A DNA stretch of 64,000 bases from Paraflavitalea devenefica (GTDB lineage: Bacteria > Bacteroidota > Bacteroidia > Chitinophagales > Chitinophagaceae): positions 1,364,001 to 1,428,000 of the forward strand of contig NZ_JAARML010000002.1 of NCBI RefSeq assembly GCF_011759375.1, read 5' to 3'. Both the position numbers and the translations under genes were made by a program. Shown in pieces: positions 59,049 through 64,000 of this stretch (positions are counted from its first letter, which is position 1; each line of letters begins with the position of its first letter). Below the pieces are notes generated by a model. That model was not told where the DNA came from. It ran no database searches and saw only the letters and a program-made list of their open reading frames with translations.

Positions 59049-59633
59049 ATGCCTGCTTTGAATATGACTAGCTTATGGGAAAAGATACGCCAGGAGGATA
59101 CTTCTGCCATGGTCTCCCTATATGAGCAAACGTATGCGGACCTGTTAAGTTACGGCGTACAACTGAGCAACAGCAACGAAGTTGCCAAGGATGCTATTAA
59201 TGATGTATTTGTTGATATATGGGACAACCGCTCCAAACTAAAACCGGTTGAACATGTAAGGGCTTATTTGTTTGCCTGTATCCGTCGAAAAATTTTTCAA
59301 TCAATAGCTTCTCACCGGAAAATAAGCAACCTACCCGAGGATATGCAACTTTTCAATGACCAGGGCGACTTGTCTTATGAGGATATATTAGTAGCCATGC
59401 AGCGATCGGATGAGATACGCTATAAGGTACAAAAGGCCCTGGAAAAGCTGACCGGCAGGCAAAGAGAACTGATCCAAATGAAATACTTCAAAGGCATGGA
59501 TTACCAGCAGATTGAAAGCGAGACGGGTATCAGCATGAAAACAGTGTATAATACCATCTATAACGCCATGAAAATACTGGCCGATGAATTGAGGGACATA
59601 CTTTTTGTATTAATCTTTCTCTTCCTTTCCTAA
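59049..59633 (+). CDS. ECF-family RNA polymerase sigma factor
   Basis: About 194 residues from the ATG at 59049 (a TTG frame opens at 59016; 59064 is also possible). Region 2 is seen in SMVSLYEQTYADLLSYGVQL and DVFVDIWDNRSKLKPVEHVR. Region 4 includes LTGRQRELIQMKYFKGMDYQ and ETGISMKTVYNTIYNAMKIL. A TATCCTTG box at 59019-59026 is one mismatch from the -7 consensus. It is typical of Bacteroidota ECF factors paired with a FecR anti-sigma and a TonB receptor; the receptor follows here and a FecR gene lies 3.4 kb on. Confidence 0.92.
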   Translation: MPALNMTSLWEKIRQEDTSAMVSLYEQTYADLLSYGVQLSNSNEVAKDAINDVFVDIWDNRSKLKPVEHVRAYLFACIRRKIFQSIASHRKISNLPEDMQLFNDQGDLSYEDILVAMQRSDEIRYKVQKALEKLTGRQRELIQMKYFKGMDYQQIESETGISMKTVYNTIYNAMKILADELRDILFVLIFLFLS

Positions 59634-59771
59634 GCTAATAATTTCCCGAAACAAAACAGCGCCGTATACTTTCCCGTCACCGTTGTCACAAAAAATATCC
59701 CTCTCCTGTCACATGTTTCGACTCCCATGGCTCAGCATGGCGGTTTTTACCATTATTTTAAATAAAGTAAC

Positions 59772-62162
59772 ATGTATAACAGGACCGTTTGCATCATTTT
59801 TTTCATGCTCATCAGCACCATGCTGGTTGCACAGAACAACAGCGCCATCAAAGGAAAAGTGGTTGAATACAGAACAAAGCAGCCCCTGGCAGGGGCTACC
59901 ATAGCCATCAGGGAAAATAATTTTGTGGCCGTCACAGACAGCACAGGCATTTTCTTCATTCCAAACCTGTCTGCCGGTACCTACACGGTAACAATAACCA
60001 GTATTGGTTATTATGACAAAACGTTGAACGATATAAATGTAGTGCCCGGTAAAACCTATTACTTTGAAACAGAACTGACAGAGGATGCCATAAAACTGAA
60101 TGATGTTACCGTGAGAGCCTTTAAAGGTGAAAATAATCCCCAGATGCCTGTATCTGCTTTTGCGCTTTCCAGGGAAGAGATATTCAGAAGTCCCGGGGCG
60201 CAGGGCGATATTTTCAGGGCCATCGGCATTCTGCCAGGCGTGGTAAGCAGTGGTGGCCAGTATTCCGCCATTGCAGTGCGTGGACAGGGCACTTCAGATA
60301 ATTTGTTTATGGCGGATGACATACCCCTGTTCCAGGTCTCACACCTGGAGATCGAAGGATTCAATACCGGCTTTAATGATCCCAACGGTGGGCGCTTTAG
60401 CATATTCGCTCCCCGCGTAGTAGAGAATGCCACTTTCCAGGGCGGTGGCTTTGGCGCCCAGTATGGAAGAAAAAGTTCATCGTATCTTGGCCTCGGCATC
60501 AAAGAAGGTAACCGCACCAATCCTTTGTACAGTGGTCAGTTCGATCTCATTGGTTTTACGCTTATGTATGATGGTCCTTCAGGATTCGACAAAAAAACAA
60601 GCCTCTTTGCTTCTGCCAGGTACCAGAATTTCGACCTGTTGCTCAAAATGATCGGTCTCACCCATTCCGGCTCACCTTCGTATGGTGATTACATGCTCAA
60701 GACAATTACTGAGATCAATGCCCGCAACAAATTGTCCTTCATTGCCATGTTCAATCCCGAGACCTATAAGCGCACCGTAAAAAATGTGCTGGAAAGCAAA
60801 AACCTCAATGATGACAACAATTCCAATTTTATCGGCCAATCAAAAGTAAGCAAAGCGGTCGTTGGTCTTAACCTGCGTACACTCACAGGGAAATCCAGCT
60901 ACCTGAAAAATATCCTTTACTACAGGATGATGGATGTTAACAACGATCTCGGCTATACAAATCCTGTTATTGAACCCGACGGGGACATCATGCCTACTGA
61001 TAAGATCAATTTTGAACAGGACCTCCGGAAAATTGAGAACGAACAACAGGAAGTGGGTTACCGGAGCATCTTTACACAGCGGGGCAAACACATCACATTC
61101 ACGGCGGGAGCCGATGTGGCCAGGGTGAATATCGATTATAGCCGCAAACTGAAGCATACCGACACTTTGTACAGTTTTTTGCCCACGGATTACAGGCCAA
61201 ATCCTGCTCAATATTATCTCATCCTTACACCCGACCATTTCAATGCGGCTTTTGAGGATGCTGCCTGGAATGTATCCGGGTATCTCGATCTTTCCTTTAC
61301 CCTGTTTAAGCGCCTCACCTTAAATCCTGGTGTAAGATATGACTACACTGGTTTTGCTGCGAAACACACCCTGTCACCGAGGATCAGCGGGATGCTTGAG
61401 TTGGGTGGAAAGCACAGTATCAATTTTGCTTCAGGTATCTATTACCAGGATCCCGCTATTGCGGATGTTGCTTCTCAGCCCCAAGGCCACCGGTTAAAGT
61501 CTGAACGTACCATTCAATACATACTTGGTTACAAAATATACTTCAGCCCCGATGTGAAATTTACTGCAGAGGGATGGTATAAAGAAATGGACGACCTTGC
61601 TGTAAGGCCATCCAGTGGTGAGCCTTTGTTGAACAACAATGGGACCGGTAAGGCCCATGGTTTTGATGTAAGCCTTACCAAACGGCTCTCCCAAAAATAC
61701 CACGGCCAGGTAAGCTATTCCTATATGGATTCCAAAAGAGATGACCATGATGGGTTGGGCGAATACAACTATATATTTAACCTTCCCCATGTGATCAGCC
61801 TGCTCGGAAGTTACAAGCCAAATGATAAGTGGATCTTCTCCGGCAAATTCAGGTATGCAAGCGGCCGTCCCACAGATCAATACATAGTGCATTCCGATGT
61901 TTTTGATAATGCAGGCTATCTGCGGTATGCGCAGGAGGTAAAAGAAAAAAATGGTGAAAGGCTCGCTGATTTTATCAGCCTCGACCTGCGGGCTGATTAT
62001 AAATTCCGGTTGAAGAAAATTGGATGGACAGCTTTCTTTGATGTTGTAAATGTGCTGAACAGGTTCAATGAAAGCTCCGCCCTCTTTCAGCCGCTTACAG
62101 GAAAAACTTATTTTCTCGGCCTTGCCGTGTTCCCGACTTTTGGCATGCGGATGGACTTTTAA
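59772..62162 (+). CDS. TonB-dependent receptor with carboxypeptidase-regulatory-like domain
   Basis: A 796-residue outer-membrane receptor. After the signal peptide (to about residue 20) comes a carboxypeptidase-regulatory-like domain (about 24-110: SAIKGKVVEYRTKQPLAGAT). Then a plug (about 125-240: IFRAIGILPGVVSSGGQYSA, AVRGQGTSDNLFMADDIP) and a barrel with terminal FGMRMDF. It is smaller than SusC proteins and lacks a SusD partner, so it resembles peptide, metal or vitamin receptors. It follows the ECF sigma gene by 138 bp, and the last four bases overlap the convergent gene. Confidence 0.92.
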   Translation: MYNRTVCIIFFMLISTMLVAQNNSAIKGKVVEYRTKQPLAGATIAIRENNFVAVTDSTGIFFIPNLSAGTYTVTITSIGYYDKTLNDINVVPGKTYYFETELTEDAIKLNDVTVRAFKGENNPQMPVSAFALSREEIFRSPGAQGDIFRAIGILPGVVSSGGQYSAIAVRGQGTSDNLFMADDIPLFQVSHLEIEGFNTGFNDPNGGRFSIFAPRVVENATFQGGGFGAQYGRKSSSYLGLGIKEGNRTNPLYSGQFDLIGFTLMYDGPSGFDKKTSLFASARYQNFDLLLKMIGLTHSGSPSYGDYMLKTITEINARNKLSFIAMFNPETYKRTVKNVLESKNLNDDNNSNFIGQSKVSKAVVGLNLRTLTGKSSYLKNILYYRMMDVNNDLGYTNPVIEPDGDIMPTDKINFEQDLRKIENEQQEVGYRSIFTQRGKHITFTAGADVARVNIDYSRKLKHTDTLYSFLPTDYRPNPAQYYLILTPDHFNAAFEDAAWNVSGYLDLSFTLFKRLTLNPGVRYDYTGFAAKHTLSPRISGMLELGGKHSINFASGIYYQDPAIADVASQPQGHRLKSERTIQYILGYKIYFSPDVKFTAEGWYKEMDDLAVRPSSGEPLLNNNGTGKAHGFDVSLTKRLSQKYHGQVSYSYMDSKRDDHDGLGEYNYIFNLPHVISLLGSYKPNDKWIFSGKFRYASGRPTDQYIVHSDVFDNAGYLRYAQEVKEKNGERLADFISLDLRADYKFRLKKIGWTAFFDVVNVLNRFNESSALFQPLTGKTYFLGLAVFPTFGMRMDF

Positions 62163-62809
62163 TTAGATATTTCCACCCGCGAGCAAAAGACCTGTTTATT
62201 ATCAATATTGTTTACTATAAAATGGGCCAGGTCAGACCGCCGCAATATCAGCGGGTTGCGGAGATATTCATTGGCCGCAAAGCGGTATTTGCCGGTTATT
62301 TCCCCATTTCTTAGCCTGGGTGCCCGCACAATCGTCCAGTTTAGTCGACTTTGCTTCACCACTGCTTCCATTTTTAGCAGGTCCGAAAAATTATTTTTCA
62401 AAAGAGGCTGCAGAATATATTTAGTTGCCAGTTTCATTATAAACGGCATGCCCGGTGTAACCTCCACCCCAATTCCCGAAACACATATCAGCCGCGAAAC
62501 ATTGTACTTATGCATTGCATGAATAATATTGATCATTCCCATTGAATAGAGTACCGTAGGTTTATTGTTGGTTACGCCGATAGAAGATATTACCACATCA
62601 GCCCCCTCCAGTTCATGATCAAAGCTTGCCGGATATAATACATCTCCCTTTGATATTTTCAGGCTGGAATATGCTATTGATGCATGACATTCCTGCTGGA
62701 TCGTGACCACATTCCTGGCCACTGCTGTCACATCATATCCTTTTGCTAATGCCTGCTTAACTGCTAAAAGCCCCGTTCCACGCGAGGCTCCAAGAATAAC
62801 AATTTTCAT
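62159..62809 (-). CDS. NAD(P)-binding atypical SDR (NmrA-like) protein
   Basis: A 216-residue cytoplasmic protein. The Rossmann motif is VILGASRGTGLLAVKQAL with the glycine-rich pattern of atypical short-chain dehydrogenases. DVLYPASFDHELEGADVVIS and SIGVTNNKPT follow, then RLICVSGIGVEVTPG and NWTIVRAPRLRNGEITGKY. No Tyr-x-x-x-Lys catalytic pair is obvious, as is usual in this subgroup, so it may be a redox sensor or a quinone/flavin reductase-like protein. Its stop shares TTAA with that of the TonB receptor. Confidence 0.87.
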   Translation of the reverse strand: MKIVILGASRGTGLLAVKQALAKGYDVTAVARNVVTIQQECHASIAYSSLKISKGDVLYPASFDHELEGADVVISSIGVTNNKPTVLYSMGMINIIHAMHKYNVSRLICVSGIGVEVTPGMPFIMKLATKYILQPLLKNNFSDLLKMEAVVKQSRLNWTIVRAPRLRNGEITGKYRFAANEYLRNPLILRRSDLAHFIVNNIDNKQVFCSRVEISN

Positions 62810-63070
62810 AATACTTTTTACATACTGAGACAGAACAACATCCTGTTTTGTGACATCTTACGGCCAGTTCTCCATTATGGCATCATTAGTATGATCTGCA
62901 TTATGTTTTTTTTGATTCTTGCACTATTCGCATCCCTCAAACAAGTACACATTAATAGGGCAGCTACTATTGCAATCGTTTGCGTTCCCTTTTTTAAAAA
63001 ATAGTTAAGTTTTTCTTGGGTAAAAATCCCTTGTACCTGCTTCTTATTAGTAAAGCCTTAACCTCATTTT

Positions 63071-64000
63071 ATGAATCCCGGAACAAATCAAATTGAAGCA
63101 TTATTGTCCGATGAATCGTTTTTGAAGTATTGCGGAGGCGATGAGCAGGAAAAGCTGTATTGGGAAAGTCAACTTCAGCAAAACCCGGCATTAAGCAAGC
63201 AGGCAGAACAGGCCAGGAAATTGTATGAGCTGGTGAAAGCCGAGCTGGTGGATGTGCCCGCCGAAACCGAACGATTCAGGACGTATATCCAGGAATATAT
63301 TTCAGCTAACGGCAGGCATTATGAAAACCAACCGCCGGTAATTCACATGCCAGTGAGGCGTAAAGTATGGATGTGGACAGCCGTGGCGATCCTTGGTTTT
63401 ATGCTGGGCGCCGGCGGTTATTTATTGTACCTGGATAAGCCTGCCACGGGGACTGCCCGGCCTGCACAACAAAAAGGACAGCTCAATAATGATGTGGCCC
63501 CGGGTGGCAATAAAGCGGTGCTTACGCTGGCAGATGGTTCGCAGATCGTACTGGATAGTGCTGATAACGGAACGCTATCGCAACAAGGCAATGTAAAAGT
63601 GATCAAATTAAACAGTGGCCAGTTGTCGTACCAGCAAACAGCTAAACCGGTGACAGCCGTGCTTTATAATACAGTAAGCACGCCCAGGGGCGGACAATAT
63701 AAGATCATGCTTGCTGATGGTACGGTTGTATGGTTAAATGCTGCCTCTTCTATCCGTTATCCGGCTGCTTTTGCAGGCAATGAGCGAAGGGTAGCCATCA
63801 CCGGTGAAGCTTATTTTGAAGTTGTAAGAAATGCAGCCATGCCTTTTAAGGTGGATGTACAAGGGATGGAAATAGCCGTGCTGGGCACTCATTTTAATGT
63901 TAACAGCTACGATGATGAACCCAGTATCCGAACCACACTTATAGAAGGAGCTGTTTCGATAAAACAGCAGGCGGCTGTTGCTTTTATGAAGCCCGGTGAA
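63071..64000 (+). CDS. FecR-family anti-sigma factor (3' end outside window)
   Basis: 310 codons from ATG at 63071 to the window end. An N-terminal anti-sigma helix bundle (about 1-85) is followed by one transmembrane segment (about 100-118: WMWTAVAILGFMLGAGGYLL). The periplasmic FecR domain has VLTLADGSQIVLDSADNGTL, VSTPRGGQYKIMLADGTVVW and LNAASSIRYPAAF, followed by YFEVVRNAAMPFKVDV and GTHFNVNSYDDEPSIRTTLI. It probably sequesters the ECF sigma factor at 59049, although two genes lie between. A SusC-type gene is expected next. Confidence 0.93.
   Translation, partial: MNPGTNQIEALLSDESFLKYCGGDEQEKLYWESQLQQNPALSKQAEQARKLYELVKAELVDVPAETERFRTYIQEYISANGRHYENQPPVIHMPVRRKVWMWTAVAILGFMLGAGGYLLYLDKPATGTARPAQQKGQLNNDVAPGGNKAVLTLADGSQIVLDSADNGTLSQQGNVKVIKLNSGQLSYQQTAKPVTAVLYNTVSTPRGGQYKIMLADGTVVWLNAASSIRYPAAFAGNERRVAITGEAYFEVVRNAAMPFKVDVQGMEIAVLGTHFNVNSYDDEPSIRTTLIEGAVSIKQQAAVAFMKPGE

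Overview
The window reads as a mid-GC chromosome segment of a Bacteroidota bacterium, most likely family Chitinophagaceae. This rests on two SusC/SusD outer-membrane pairs, an ECF sigma / TonB receptor / FecR group, a LytTR two-component system, several Tat- or Sec-exported sugar-acid enzymes, weak or absent Shine-Dalgarno sequences, and promoter-like TTTG...TAnnTTTG boxes. No genus was assigned and no database search was run.

Layout. 0-5.5 kb: 3' end of tRNA-Cys with a terminator, a LytT/LytS-type two-component pair, a divergent two-gene ABC exporter, an AraC regulator, a VOC protein and the 3' remnant of a VTT/DedA membrane gene. 5.5-18 kb: two exported hydrolase-type proteins, a frameshifted ankyrin-repeat gene, a SusC/SusD pair, a bestrophin, a fatty acid desaturase, then a gene-poor 0.8 kb with terminators, a decayed enolase 3' end and an 11-bp tandem repeat in front of an uncharacterised protein. 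18-28.3 kb: small-molecule enzymes (three alpha/beta hydrolase or DJ-1 proteins, ABM monooxygenases), then a TPR histidine kinase, a sigma-54 response regulator and a LysR gene preceded by a near-consensus -24/-12 promoter.

28.3-35.8 kb is an accessory island, becoming strikingly AT-rich from about 31 kb. It carries an orphan HigA/XRE-type antitoxin, a winged-helix regulator with two perfect palindromes in front of it, small membrane proteins, a decayed XRE regulator, and a three-gene block: an ABC-type AAA ATPase, a DUF4435 TOPRIM-like protein (together resembling the PARIS AriA/AriB anti-phage system) and an unrecognised protein with a C-terminal PD-(D/E)XK-like signature. This block is the best candidate for a new or variant defence system.

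35.8-53.5 kb is a sugar-acid utilisation locus. On the minus strand lie two exported enolase-superfamily enzymes, two exported RraA/HMG-aldolase-like proteins, a BASS transporter, an FGGY kinase and an AraC regulator. On the plus strand lie SusC, SusD, an IlvD/Edd sugar-acid dehydratase, a FAH-family 2-keto-3-deoxy acid dehydratase and a GntP permease. A family of 7-bp tandem repeats and two copies of a REP-like hairpin sit in its gaps. The likely flow is uptake of an aldonate/uronate-type compound through SusCD, possible periplasmic processing, GntP import, then dehydration to a 2-keto-3-deoxy acid and on towards central metabolism.

53.5-64 kb: an exported TPR/HExxH protein, an OmpR-type two-component system, a Tat-exported Gfo/Idh/MocA (GH109-like) enzyme, an ECF sigma factor, a TonB-dependent receptor, an NAD(P)-binding protein and a FecR anti-sigma factor cut by the window end.
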